Positions 40,131 to 48,465 of a stretch of DNA of 64,000 nucleotides are shown piece after piece. Source of the DNA: JAJDTR01 sp965220415. GTDB taxonomy: Bacteria; Poribacteria; WGA-4E; JAJDTR01. Within the stretch, counting starts at the first letter, position 1. Every line of letters starts with the position of its first letter. A program made the position numbers and the translations under genes. The stretch is from contig OZ244829.1 in NCBI GenBank assembly GCA_965220415.1, positions 2,108,001 through 2,172,000 on the forward strand, given 5' to 3'. The notes beneath the pieces are model-generated. The model searched no databases. It had not been told where the DNA came from and was given only the letters and a program-made list of their open reading frames with translations.

Positions 40131-41996
40131 TTAGTCATTTCGATGGTACACCCACCATTCTATCAGCAGCAGCAATACCCCCAAACACGCCGTATACTTC
40201 CAAATCTCGCGATCTACCTCCTGTAGATGATCGTCGGTAGCGGTTGCCGCCGACCCCGACTCCGCCCGACCCTCCACGGGTTGCGGCAAAGAACCGCCCG
40301 ATTCGTGCGAATCAAGAAGATTGACTGCAAATCGCCCCACCTGACGATCGCGTACAAACACGGTATACACGCCCACGAGCGATGTGTTCGTGAAAATGAT
40401 AGGCGTGGATTCTGATGAGACATCCATCACCGATCCGTCGGGCAATTGGACGGTAATGTCATCTTGCGCCTCCAAATCCGTTAGAAAGATTTTCACGGGA
40501 GTCCCAACCGTGGCGACATTAGGCTGAACGGTGGTGTTCGGGACATCAAGCCACTCAAGACAGCGCGACAACAGAATCGGTGCAGAGGGAATCAAGAGCG
40601 CGAATCGGGAAGCCTCAAGATTGAACGCATCAAATCCAAACACCACGTACTTACGATTGGCGTTTTCCCCAGCCCAGATTAACGCTCCCTCCACGGTCTC
40701 GACCAATGGGCTTCCCCAACTTGGCAATCGAACAACAAGCGATTCCTTGACTGACAAATCGATTAACGGCACATCACGCATTATGGCGTGAGTTCGGTCT
40801 TGGTAAATCACCTGCACCGGTTCCGTCTTCCTTTTGGCAACCGGCATAAACGGTAGTCCGTCGATAGGGTTCATGAGAATAGCGTTCGCCTCCGGAAGAT
40901 TCTCTGGCACATACCCATCAAAAATCACAATATCTTGGTTTTCCGCCCCCCGATAATCTAGGGACCCAATCTCTGAAAGTTCAATGTTCGCGCCTGCCTC
41001 AAGCATCTTCGACAATAACCGTGGGGAACGATCGCTCACAAGTAGAACACGTGACAGTGTAGGGCGATGAAGAAATGCCCAAGCCTCGTTATCCAGCGCA
41101 AAATCGTCATCCAACTCAAGATTGAGACTGACGACCGTTCCGTCAAACCCCTTGTCATCAATAGGGAACACAATTGACCGGTTTTCCCCTGCGGGCAAAG
41201 TTACCCTTTCATCGTCATACCACCTGCCTCCGATATCTAAACGGGCGCGAAACTCCTGCTCCTCCGAGCCGAAATTCCGTAGACCCACAAGCACCTGAAA
41301 TTGACGCGGCTGATTTGGAGCACGTGAGACATGTAACTGCACGATTCCCACGTTTTCTCTCTGAGCTCCTATTGCGATTCCATGGAACGTTGGCGGCGAA
41401 TTTGACAGCCCATCAAACTTGTCGCCTATATAGATTATTCCCGTGCTTGCCCCTGTTCCATACGCTGTCGCGGATGAAATAGCCGATTCGATGTCTGGTG
41501 ATGTGTGTTTTGGCGCCATCCCTTGAACTGCGCGGCGCAGTTCTTCTTTATCCGAAGTATAGCCTTGATGAATGTGGTGCGGGGGGCTGGAAGTGTCCAT
41601 AATCATCATCTGCCCACGGTCATCAAGCTGGTTGATTAACTCCAATGCCCGCTTCTGCGCGATTTCAAATCGGCTCTTACCCAACTCGGTTGATTGCATA
41701 CTCGCCGAATTCTCGAGGATAAGAACTGATTGTCCGAATAGCATGCTGTGATGGCGAAAGGCTGGGCGTGCAATGGTGACTACTGCCAGGGAAAGAAAAA
41801 AGAGTTGCAGGATTAACGGAAGGAAATTGCGAATACGTTGAAACGGAACATTGGCTTTCATATCCTCAATGGCTTCGAGCCAAAACATCACGCTGGGAAC
41901 AACGTGACGTTTGCGGCGCAACTTTAGGAAATGCAGTGACGCCACAAGCGGGATAAACGCCAATAGATAGAGTGCCGAAACGTTCAGGAAGTGCAT
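40131..41996 (-). CDS. BatA-type membrane protein with von Willebrand A domain
   Basis: A 621-residue protein: two N-terminal membrane helices (residues 4-22 and 56-76, LPLILQLFFLSLAVV) enclosing the BatA-type HFLKLRRKRHVVPSVMFW, then a VWA domain opening LILENSASM (about 94-102). The MIDAS loop normally begins with Asp (D-x-S-x-S); here it is Glu, and T-S-P-D later supplies the threonine region. A beta-rich middle part and a single C-terminal helix (WKYTACLGVLLLLIEWWVY) follow. This architecture occurs in aerotolerance-type BatA/B operons and in planctomycete-like membrane proteins. There are no MoxR ATPase or other Bat genes in view, so it is orphan here. It follows the small helical protein gene on the same strand. 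Confidence 0.88.
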   Translation of the reverse strand: MHFLNVSALYLLAFIPLVASLHFLKLRRKRHVVPSVMFWLEAIEDMKANVPFQRIRNFLPLILQLFFLSLAVVTIARPAFRHHSMLFGQSVLILENSASMQSTELGKSRFEIAQKRALELINQLDDRGQMMIMDTSSPPHHIHQGYTSDKEELRRAVQGMAPKHTSPDIESAISSATAYGTGASTGIIYIGDKFDGLSNSPPTFHGIAIGAQRENVGIVQLHVSRAPNQPRQFQVLVGLRNFGSEEQEFRARLDIGGRWYDDERVTLPAGENRSIVFPIDDKGFDGTVVSLNLELDDDFALDNEAWAFLHRPTLSRVLLVSDRSPRLLSKMLEAGANIELSEIGSLDYRGAENQDIVIFDGYVPENLPEANAILMNPIDGLPFMPVAKRKTEPVQVIYQDRTHAIMRDVPLIDLSVKESLVVRLPSWGSPLVETVEGALIWAGENANRKYVVFGFDAFNLEASRFALLIPSAPILLSRCLEWLDVPNTTVQPNVATVGTPVKIFLTDLEAQDDITVQLPDGSVMDVSSESTPIIFTNTSLVGVYTVFVRDRQVGRFAVNLLDSHESGGSLPQPVEGRAESGSAATATDDHLQEVDREIWKYTACLGVLLLLIEWWVYHRND

Positions 41997-42100
41997 CTTT
42001 AAAGAGTTCCCGGCATTCAGCGCGCAGAATGACCGAGAAATTGGCGAATCAACTGTAATGCTTCATAGGGCGCCGCGAGAGGGCAATTCGTACTCACAAT

Positions 42101-42565
42101 CTAGCGTTCAGTTGCGGGGATATCTGATTCGGCGGATTCGGTTGCCTCATCCGTTTTACCCGTCTCACTGTCTTCGACTCGCTGCAACAGGTCCTCTGCG
42201 TCCAGACGCCCTACTTCCCCATAATTTTTCAACTGCTCGCATTTTTCTCGGGCTTTATCATATTCATGTTGCTCAAGATAGATCGTCCCGAGGTTCCTGT
42301 GCATTTCTCGAAACACCCCGGGCCAATTGCGTTCCGACTCCTTGCTGAGCAACTGCGTCGCTTTGGCGATGGCGTTATTGACAACTTCATCAAGTGCCGA
42401 CTTCTCTGCTGCCGGCAAACTGTTAACGTCCTCACCGTTTTCTTCCATCTGCTTAATTTTCTCGTTATGCTGACGTAGTTGATTAATCGCCTTGTCGCAA
42501 ACGTTATAGGTCTTCTCGATACTTAACGCCCCTTCAAAGATTTTTGACAGAAATCCCAGTTTCAT
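42101..42565 (-). CDS. Small helical (TPR-like) cytoplasmic protein
   Basis: A 154-residue protein. The ATG at 42565 has GGAGG just upstream; an upstream in-frame codon at 42628 lies within the promoter. The sequence is helical and acidic, with one recognisable TPR-like pair (MHRNLGTIYLEQHEYDKAREKCEQL, about 90-115) and a charged C-terminal tail (SETGKTDEATESAESD). No signal peptide is present. It precedes the BatA/VWA gene by 104 bp and is probably cotranscribed with it. I do not recognise a family. The promoter (42615-42643) and a 5' hairpin (AGTGCGAAGCACACT) suggest independent regulation. Confidence 0.7.
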   Translation of the reverse strand: MKLGFLSKIFEGALSIEKTYNVCDKAINQLRQHNEKIKQMEENGEDVNSLPAAEKSALDEVVNNAIAKATQLLSKESERNWPGVFREMHRNLGTIYLEQHEYDKAREKCEQLKNYGEVGRLDAEDLLQRVEDSETGKTDEATESAESDIPATER

Positions 42566-42614
42566 AGCATCCTCCACAATAGTGTGCTTCGCACTACATC
42601 GTTTTGTTATGTGT

Positions 42615-42643
42615 ATTATACCAAACATTCAAAAATAAGACAA
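42615..42643 (-). promoter_or_regulatory. Sigma70-type promoter of small helical protein gene
   Basis: On the minus strand TTGTCT (42643-42638), 17-bp spacer, TATAAT (42620-42615). The start would be near 42608, with a leader of about 43 bases that contains a small hairpin before GGAGG and the ATG at 42565. Confidence 0.7.
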
Positions 42644-42699
42644 TGATTGATATGGTAATTATTGTCTGTGCGCCCACACCCGGAACTCGGGGAAAACGG

Positions 42700-42728
42700 T
42701 TGCGTTCGCCGTTAAAACAGGTTAAAAT
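42700..42728 (+). promoter_or_regulatory. Candidate promoter of PyrK-type gene
   Basis: TTGCGT (42700-42705), 17-bp spacer, TAAAAT (42723-42728), on the plus strand and divergent to the promoter at 42615-42643. The start would be near 42735, which agrees with the ATG at 42785. Confidence 0.45.
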
Positions 42729-42784
42729 ACTCATAGTTTGCATTGATTGATATCGCCCTCATAATCGTACAATCGGTTTGTTTT

Positions 42785-43606
42785 ATGCCGGCTTCTACCG
42801 TCCGCCATACGAAAAAATTTGACACGCGCACTGAGATTATCTCTAATGACGAGGTTGCTCAAGACCATTATTTGTTATACTGTACCTGTCCGGAAATTGC
42901 AGAAAGCGCTCTGCCCGGGCAGTTTGTCCACGTGCTAGTCACCGGTGATTCAGGGCTTCTACTGCGTCGTCCGTTTACAATATACAGTATTCACGGAGCA
43001 CAAATCTCAATGTTGTATCAGGTCACTGGAGAGGGTACAACCGCGTTGGCACGGATGCGTTCCGGGGCGCCGATTCAAGTCCTCGGTCCCCTCGGCAAGG
43101 CGTTCCACATTCCCTCACGCCTCAAAGCGGCAGTCCTCGTGGGTGGCGGTGCGGGAATCGCGTCGCTGATGCTCCTTGCTGCCGAGCTGAAAGACGCGGG
43201 GGTACGAACACTTGGGTTGGTCGGTGCTATCAACCGAGCCCGTCTCTTGAGCATCTCCGATCTGCAGCGGATTGACGTAGAGACGCACATCGCCACCGAC
43301 GACGGGAGTGTAGGACGTCAAGGTTTCGTTACGGAAATCCTTAGCGACATTCTGAAACGACCTCAAACGCATTCACTTCGAAATCCCACTATCTACGCGT
43401 GCGGACCACACGCAATGTTGCATGCGGTGACGGAGATGACACTTTCGCACCATGCCCCGACACAACTCGCCATGGAGAACCGAATGGGGTGTGCGCTGGG
43501 TGTCTGCCTCGGCTGCGTTTGCAGAGTCCGTACCGGCGGCGGTGTAGAATATCAGCGGGTGTGCACGGAAGGACCGGTGTTTAATGCGGAGGACATTGTC
43601 TGGTAA
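42785..43606 (+). CDS. pyrK: Dihydroorotate dehydrogenase electron-transfer subunit (PyrK type)
   Basis: A 273-residue ferredoxin-reductase-fold protein. FAD contacts are seen in RRPFTIYS (61-68), the NAD domain in VLVGGGAGIASLMLLA (117-132) and YACGPHAML (204-212), and the [2Fe-2S] ligands are C236, C241, C244 and C260 (C-x4-C-x2-C-x15-C, exactly the PyrK spacing). In the cell PyrK passes electrons from dihydroorotate oxidation in PyrDB to NAD+. No PyrD catalytic subunit is in the window, so it must be elsewhere if the role is standard. There is no clear ribosome site at ATG 42785; TTG 42743 is an alternative start. A spacer palindrome at 43699-43721 follows. Confidence 0.9.
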   Translation: MPASTVRHTKKFDTRTEIISNDEVAQDHYLLYCTCPEIAESALPGQFVHVLVTGDSGLLLRRPFTIYSIHGAQISMLYQVTGEGTTALARMRSGAPIQVLGPLGKAFHIPSRLKAAVLVGGGAGIASLMLLAAELKDAGVRTLGLVGAINRARLLSISDLQRIDVETHIATDDGSVGRQGFVTEILSDILKRPQTHSLRNPTIYACGPHAMLHAVTEMTLSHHAPTQLAMENRMGCALGVCLGCVCRVRTGGGVEYQRVCTEGPVFNAEDIVW

Positions 43607-43698
43607 TACCAATTCGCTTGCATAATAGTGCATATCATGTTTTTCATCATACTATCATGACACAACCCATACCCACGTTGCCCTTCATACCAATCCTC

Positions 43699-43721
43699 GT
43701 AGGCGGGGCATCTTGCCCCGC
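43699..43721. repeat. Palindromic spacer repeat, GGGGCATCTTGCCCC type
   Basis: An identical second copy of the 23-bp sequence at 4171-4193, about 40 kb away. Confidence 0.85.
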
Positions 43722-43736
43722 TTTGGAAAGACTTGA

Positions 43737-43766
43737 TTGACGCAATTAATTCACTGTCAATATATA
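43737..43766 (+). promoter_or_regulatory. Candidate bioB promoter
   Basis: TTGACG (43737-43742), 18-bp spacer, TATATA (43761-43766). The start would be near 43773, about 135 bases before ATG 43908. No BirA operator can be recognised by eye. Confidence 0.5.
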
Positions 43767-43907
43767 GAAATGGTACAACATCTGTTAGGGAGCCATTTGC
43801 GTAAATTGATAACAATTACCATTTAGATAGTGCCTGGAAAGAACTGCGCGGCAACAAATAGCATGATTTCACGAGTACGCAATCTCATCTGAGACTTGGG
43901 AGAGTCT

Positions 43908-45032
43908 ATGGAACGGTCATTCTACGATGAACTCGCGGAAAAGAGTATAAATGGAGAAATTCCACCTGACGCGTTATGTCTTGAAATACTGACCTCGTCG
44001 CGTATTGAACTTCTGCGCTTGCTTGACGCCGCCTATCAAGTGCGAAGAAAATACACCGGCAACGAGGTGCAACTCCATATAATAAACAACGCGCAAAATG
44101 GGGGTTGCCCGGAAGACTGCCACTACTGCACCCAAGCCAAATCCTCGACCACGGGCATCGAAACCTATCCGGTTAAACCTGACGCGGAAATTTTGGCTGA
44201 AGCTCAACGTGCTTATGAGTCGGGAGCCTACCGATATTGCATGGTATTTGCTGGACGAGGACCATCGACATCACGGATTGAACGTTTGGCGAGAGTAATC
44301 AAGACCATTAAATCCCAATTCCCAATGCAGGTTTGCCTCTCCGCGGGATTAATCAATCGCGAGGGTGTCGGTATTCTGAGGGATGCAGGATTGGATCGGT
44401 TAAATCATAACCTCAATACGTCGGAAGGGCATTACCCAAGTGTATGCACAACCCACACATACGCGGACCGAATGGACACATTGAAAGCCGCGCGAGATGT
44501 TGGAGTCGAGTTGTGCTCGGGATTAATCGTGGGCATGGGAGAAAACGCCGATGACATAGTTGAAGTAGCCAAAACGCTGCGAGAACTCCGCGTTTCTTCC
44601 ATACCTGTCAATTTCCTTCTGCCTTTTGATGGAAATGTTTTCTCAGACGCACCTGATATCGCCCCGGACTACTGCCTTCGAGTTCTGTGCCTGTTTCGTC
44701 TACTGAATTCCGACGCTGAGATTCGCGTCGCTGCCGGGCGTGAAGTCCATTTACGGAGCATGGAAGTGATGGCTCTATACCCGGCAAACTCCCTCTTTAT
44801 CGACGGTTACCTGAACGCCAAGGGAGCGTCTCGATCGCGAGCCCTTAAAATGATTCAAGACGCGGGCTTTACCATTAAGGCGGATCAATCTTTAGAACAC
44901 TTATTGGAAAGAGAGAATGAGCGCGGCGAATCGTTGTCGGTTCTCAATCGGGGGAAACCGATGAAAAATCTCAATGAACTGAGACCAAACTTTCGTGAGA
45001 GGGATATTTCCAGAGAGAATGATGGGCTCTAA
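43908..45032 (+). CDS. bioB: Biotin synthase (BioB)
   Basis: A 374-residue radical-SAM enzyme that inserts sulfur into dethiobiotin. The SAM cluster motif CPEDCHYC (C67, C71, C74) follows the NNAQNG loop, and N-H-N-L-N-T-S (LNHNLNTSE) and YADRMDTLKAAR are the usual BioB strands. The BATS domain is present with AAGREVHLR and ANSLFIDGYLN at the C-terminus. The start is ATG 43908 with GGGAGAG 8 bases upstream. No other biotin genes are nearby, so this is a solo bioB. Its last 14 bases overlap the next gene's start, so translation is coupled to the SdiA-regulated-type protein. Confidence 0.95.
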   Translation: MERSFYDELAEKSINGEIPPDALCLEILTSSRIELLRLLDAAYQVRRKYTGNEVQLHIINNAQNGGCPEDCHYCTQAKSSTTGIETYPVKPDAEILAEAQRAYESGAYRYCMVFAGRGPSTSRIERLARVIKTIKSQFPMQVCLSAGLINREGVGILRDAGLDRLNHNLNTSEGHYPSVCTTHTYADRMDTLKAARDVGVELCSGLIVGMGENADDIVEVAKTLRELRVSSIPVNFLLPFDGNVFSDAPDIAPDYCLRVLCLFRLLNSDAEIRVAAGREVHLRSMEVMALYPANSLFIDGYLNAKGASRSRALKMIQDAGFTIKADQSLEHLLERENERGESLSVLNRGKPMKNLNELRPNFRERDISRENDGL

Positions 45033-45897
45033 AGTTGTTGTGTTGGTCATCGTCGCGGGCGCATGCCTTTTGCTAATGTTTTTTCACAACCGGGCGCAGC
45101 GGTTGGTAGACAGCTATAAACCGGCGACAGATGTTCCGTCATTCGCATTGCCCTACGACTGGGCAGGCAACATCTGTCAAACACCAATTGCGGAGCCGTC
45201 AGGAATAACCTTCCACCCGGATCGAAAATCGATATTTGTCGTCAGTGATGAAGGCGAGCTTCATGAGATGCGAAGGGACGGTAGACCGGTAAGATCCCAG
45301 TCCCTGAACCAGACCGACTTGGAAGGAATCACCATGAATCCTTCAACAGGATTGCTGTATGCCGTTGTTGAAGGTGACGACGCCATTCTCGAAATCTCGC
45401 CGCAGACCTTCGAAATCACGCGAAGATTCGGGATAAATCGTGGATTTGAGGGGCGCGAACTACTAAGAAAAGGCGGAATGGGGTTGGAAGCTATTACCTT
45501 TGTCTCGGACGATTCTCATCCTGAAGGCGGAACATTTTGGGTGGGCAATCAATCCTTCAGTTTGAAACCAAATCGTGAGCCTTCAATCGTTTGCCAAGTC
45601 GTTTTACCCCTTTCATCAACTAATCCAACACCGCCAGAAGGTAAGATTGTCGGCTTTTTCCCACTCAGCATTATTGATATTTCAGGACTTGCCTACGATT
45701 CCTCTCGAAACTGTCTAATTGTTGTTAGCGATACGACAAACCTTCTTGTCGAAGTCACGCGTGATGGAAACGTTTTACGTCAACATCTGTTGCCTGGTAA
45801 TGATCAGGAAGGCATCGCTCTCGACGATCAGGGGTTCATGTATATCGCTCAAGAAAATGGCGAAGTAATTAAAATTGAAGACCGACGGGTCCAATAG
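45019..45897 (+). CDS. SdiA-regulated-type beta-propeller, single membrane anchor
   Basis: A 292-residue protein. The ATG (45019 or 45022) lies inside the end of bioB. Residues 4-22 are one membrane helix (VVVLVIVAGACLLLMFF), followed by a periplasmic propeller of the SdiA-regulated/esterase-like-phytase type: EPSGITFHPDRKSIFVVSDEGEL, LEGITMNPSTGLLYAVVEG, GLEAITFVSDDSHPEGGTFWVG, DISGLAYDSSRNCLIVVSD and QEGIALDDQGFMYIAQENG. The family is often described only by its regulation in E. coli; its biochemical role is not known. Its overlap with bioB suggests joint expression but no biotin link is evident. Confidence 0.85.
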   Translation: MMGSKVVVLVIVAGACLLLMFFHNRAQRLVDSYKPATDVPSFALPYDWAGNICQTPIAEPSGITFHPDRKSIFVVSDEGELHEMRRDGRPVRSQSLNQTDLEGITMNPSTGLLYAVVEGDDAILEISPQTFEITRRFGINRGFEGRELLRKGGMGLEAITFVSDDSHPEGGTFWVGNQSFSLKPNREPSIVCQVVLPLSSTNPTPPEGKIVGFFPLSIIDISGLAYDSSRNCLIVVSDTTNLLVEVTRDGNVLRQHLLPGNDQEGIALDDQGFMYIAQENGEVIKIEDRRVQ

Positions 45898-46025
45898 AGT
45901 GTGTACCGGTTGAATCGCGCCGGGATGTTGAACAGAGAGTAGGTGCTACAGGACATCTATAGCTTGCGACAAACTCTGCAACTATCCTTGAAGGAGAGTG
46001 GCCTAAGCGACCAGAGTTGCTACGG

Positions 46026-47279
46026 GTGACAATAGTCAGCGTGAGAAAACCATCGCAGTATGAAAATCTGAATTTTGCCACCTTTGCCGCAAATCAAATA
46101 TTGATGCGGATGGGCTGGGTCTTCAAAACCGAATCAGTTATTGTGCCGGCATTCCTCGACACTCTTTCCAAGTCGGATGTTCTCCGAGGTCTCTTGCCGG
46201 TTAGTTTTAGACTGGTGCAAAGTCTCGCCCAATTTTTTCTTGCCCAGCGCGTATCGCAGTCACCCTTTAAGCAACCACTATTCACTACCTCCGTGTTCGG
46301 GATGACGCTGTCTTGGTTGGTCATAGCGATCGTAGCCGGCAGTGGACGGTTGCCGTCAAGCGTCATCGTCGTCCTGTTTCTCGCGCTGTATACGTTTCAA
46401 TGCTTTAATTTTGGCTGCAATCGGCTAGTGGCAGGCACGCTTCAGGGAAAGCTAATACCTGCGGAAAAGCGGGGTTTGTTACTTACACATGGAAACGCTA
46501 TCGGCAGCATTCTTGCGATAGCTGTAGCCTGCCGCTTCATGTATGAATGGCTCGGCGGCGAAACGCCTAGTTACGCCGCGGTATTTGGGGGGAGTGCCGT
46601 ATGTTATGGCGTAGCGGCGATCGTGAGTTTCTATTTTGTCGAGTCTCCCTCACCGCCGCAAAAGTCGCAACCTCCCTTACAATCGCTCCGCGAAGGACTA
46701 TTGATACTGCGGTCTGATCGTGATTTTCGCAAATTTGCCGTGGTTGCCGTGCTGTTTTTTTTGAGTTGGCCCCTTTTTCCGCACTACACTGTTTTTGGCA
46801 AGCGTGTGCTGGGAGTGGAATCAAGTCACTTCGTCACTTGGATTATCGTTACGAACCTAGTGGCGGCTTTGGGCATTTGGGTTATTGGTGGTATAGCGGA
46901 TCGGCGAGGAAATCGGCTTGTCTTGCGAATACTCTTGTTCCTTACCGCGTGTACCCCTTTGGCGGCGGTTGGCTTGAGCCGAATCTCTTTCGGAGTCAAA
47001 CTTTACTGGATCATATACGCCCTTTTGGGCATGATACCGGTGCTCGTCCGTATCATTGAGAATTACACTTTGGAGATTTCGACCGAGAAAAAACACCCGC
47101 AATATTTGAGTGTGGTCAGCCTCCTTGAGGCGTGTTCACTCTTGGCTTCACCACTCGTGGGATTATTGATCTCGAAGTTCTCATTTGAGCCGGTCTTTCT
47201 GGGCGGAGGCGTTCTTCTCGCTATCGCCTGCCTCTTGACGTTCTGGCTAGTTGAACCGCGATTTAGCGGAGCGCGATGA
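46026..47279 (+). CDS. MFS-type membrane transporter
   Basis: About 417 residues with twelve predicted membrane helices in two halves (for example LFTTSVFGMTLSWLVIAIV, VVAVLFFLSWPLFPHYTVF, LVAALGIWVIGGIADRRGNRLVLR). The loop GGIADRRGNRLVLR between helices 8 and 9 is the major-facilitator G-x-x-x-D-R-x-G-R-R/K motif. The start is uncertain: GTG 46026 or TTG 46017, neither with a clear ribosome site; a later ATG at about 46100 (MRMGWVF) is also possible. Substrate cannot be predicted. It lies 128 bp after the propeller gene and may belong to the same operon. Confidence 0.85.
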   Translation: MTIVSVRKPSQYENLNFATFAANQILMRMGWVFKTESVIVPAFLDTLSKSDVLRGLLPVSFRLVQSLAQFFLAQRVSQSPFKQPLFTTSVFGMTLSWLVIAIVAGSGRLPSSVIVVLFLALYTFQCFNFGCNRLVAGTLQGKLIPAEKRGLLLTHGNAIGSILAIAVACRFMYEWLGGETPSYAAVFGGSAVCYGVAAIVSFYFVESPSPPQKSQPPLQSLREGLLILRSDRDFRKFAVVAVLFFLSWPLFPHYTVFGKRVLGVESSHFVTWIIVTNLVAALGIWVIGGIADRRGNRLVLRILLFLTACTPLAAVGLSRISFGVKLYWIIYALLGMIPVLVRIIENYTLEISTEKKHPQYLSVVSLLEACSLLASPLVGLLISKFSFEPVFLGGGVLLAIACLLTFWLVEPRFSGAR

Positions 47280-47427
47280 TCGGCACTCTCGTTTTTCTTC
47301 TTCAAAGGATGTAATACTAGGGGCCACTGGTGCAAAAAGAATCGTGGTAACTGTTTAGTCCACCGATTAATAATGCGTCGGAATAATTCTATCAGCAAGT
47401 AATACTTTCTAGTCAGAGTCCCTTTCC

Positions 47428-47494
47428 TCGATCCAGAGGATCGAAATGTCAATAGAATGCTACATGTCCAGAATCCCGCGCTCCAGAGGAGCGC
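47428..47494. repeat. Two 17-bp hairpins with AGA loops
   Basis: TCGATCC-AGA-GGATCGA (47428-47444) and GCGCTCC-AGA-GGAGCGC (47478-47494), 50 bp apart and each followed by an ATGT within a few bases. The stems differ but show compensatory changes, which suggests the structure is selected or that it is a REP-like unit. Confidence 0.65.
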
Positions 47495-47743
47495 CATGTG
47501 GTGTGTTACTTGGTGGAAATGAAGTTGATGATGGAAGGGCAAAACCGGTCAATCAGACTCACGGTAGTACTTTGGTGATTTTTGCTCGTTTGTGGATATA
47601 TACCCCAAGATCCGGTATGCGAAAATTCGAGATTGCACAAGTCTATTATGCGGAAGATGAGAAACAGTTACAAGATTCGCAAATAAAAACCCTTGTGCTC
47701 TTTACTTAGAATGGGTAGGCGTTTCCACCAGCTGTTAAGTAAC

Positions 47744-48146
47744 TAGACATCTTTCCTAATTAACCTTAGTTGCTGCCGATTGATAATCAATGGGATTTAA
47801 GCGAAAATTGAAGCCACCGAGCTTTTGTTCCAGCGGAACAGTGTGTTAAAAGCTTTTTTGAATTAACTCATATAGCCCCAGCGGGATCTAGCGAATGGAT
47901 AATGAGCGCGATAGCAAATTCCTCAAGGAACGAATAGTGAGCGAACAGCTAAGCCGATAGCAATCCCATAGAGATCCCACAAGTAGCACTTGCATTAATC
48001 AATTCAAGAAGAGACAGAGGCGTCAAGCAGGAAAACAAGCATAGAGGTGCATCCCTTTAATCTCTTGATAGTGCATTTGCGGCTTTGGTCAATCAACGCC
48101 GTGAATAAATCCCGAAGCAACTGACATTCTTTTGGAAAGATGTCTA
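47744..48146. mobile_element. Putative 403-bp element with inverted ends and TA duplication
   Basis: TAGACATCTTTCC at 47744-47756 is the exact inverse of GGAAAGATGTCTA at 48134-48146, and short matching TTAAGTA / TACTTAA flanks extend the symmetry with a 4-base gap. A TA on each side would fit IS630-like insertion. Inside are GATC/GCGATAG-type units (47880-47990). There is no transposase. The inverted ends are short, so a chance palindrome over 400 bp is not excluded. Confidence 0.45.
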
Positions 48147-48203
48147 CTTAAATATACTACACACCGCTGGAAATTGCGTATTTTCAAGCGTCTGGCGGTA
48201 GTT

Positions 48204-48258
48204 GTAGGGTGGGATCAAACGACTGGATAAGGAGTGCGATAGAAATCCCCTGCCCACC
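48204..48258. repeat. Palindromic repeat interrupted by GATC/GCGATAG unit
   Basis: GTAGGGTGG and CTGCCCACC, the two arms of the spacer palindrome, are separated by about 37 bp that begin GGATCAAACGAC, contain TGCGATAG and end AAATCC. An uninterrupted copy of the palindrome, in the other orientation, is at 48319-48339. The same interruption is found at 5503-5558. Confidence 0.8.
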
Positions 48259-48465
48259 ATCAACGCGGTCACGTTGCGCGCCAGGGGAGCCAACCATTTA
48301 TCCCAAACTGATCGGAATGGTGGGCAGTGCCCACCCTACAATCACTATTACAAACAGTAATTACCGGGAAAGAAAGCGCAATAATACCCAACGCAGAGTA
48401 TAATTATAACGACAAACAATTTGCAGCGCTGAGAAAGAGATGGTTCGTTTTCCCCTTTGACATTG

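Larger units (their letters stand above)
43607..43907. other. Spacer between pyrK and bioB
   Basis: About 300 bp without a gene. It carries a palindromic repeat at 43699-43721 (GTAGGCGGGGCATCTTGCCCCGC, identical to 4171-4193) and a candidate bioB promoter at 43737-43766. Confidence 0.6.
47280..48465. repeat. Long spacer with hairpins and nested repeats
   Basis: No gene I can support. From the left: a pair of 7-bp hairpins with AGA loops at 47428-47444 and 47478-47494, a short unrecognised open frame (47446-47709, no ribosome site), the element at 47744-48146, and the interrupted and intact palindromes at 48204-48258 and 48319-48339. Confidence 0.6.

Noticed and set aside
47446..47709. Open stretch of 87 codons as a gene
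   Set aside because: It begins inside the hairpin repeats, has no ribosome site, and shows no family-like pattern.
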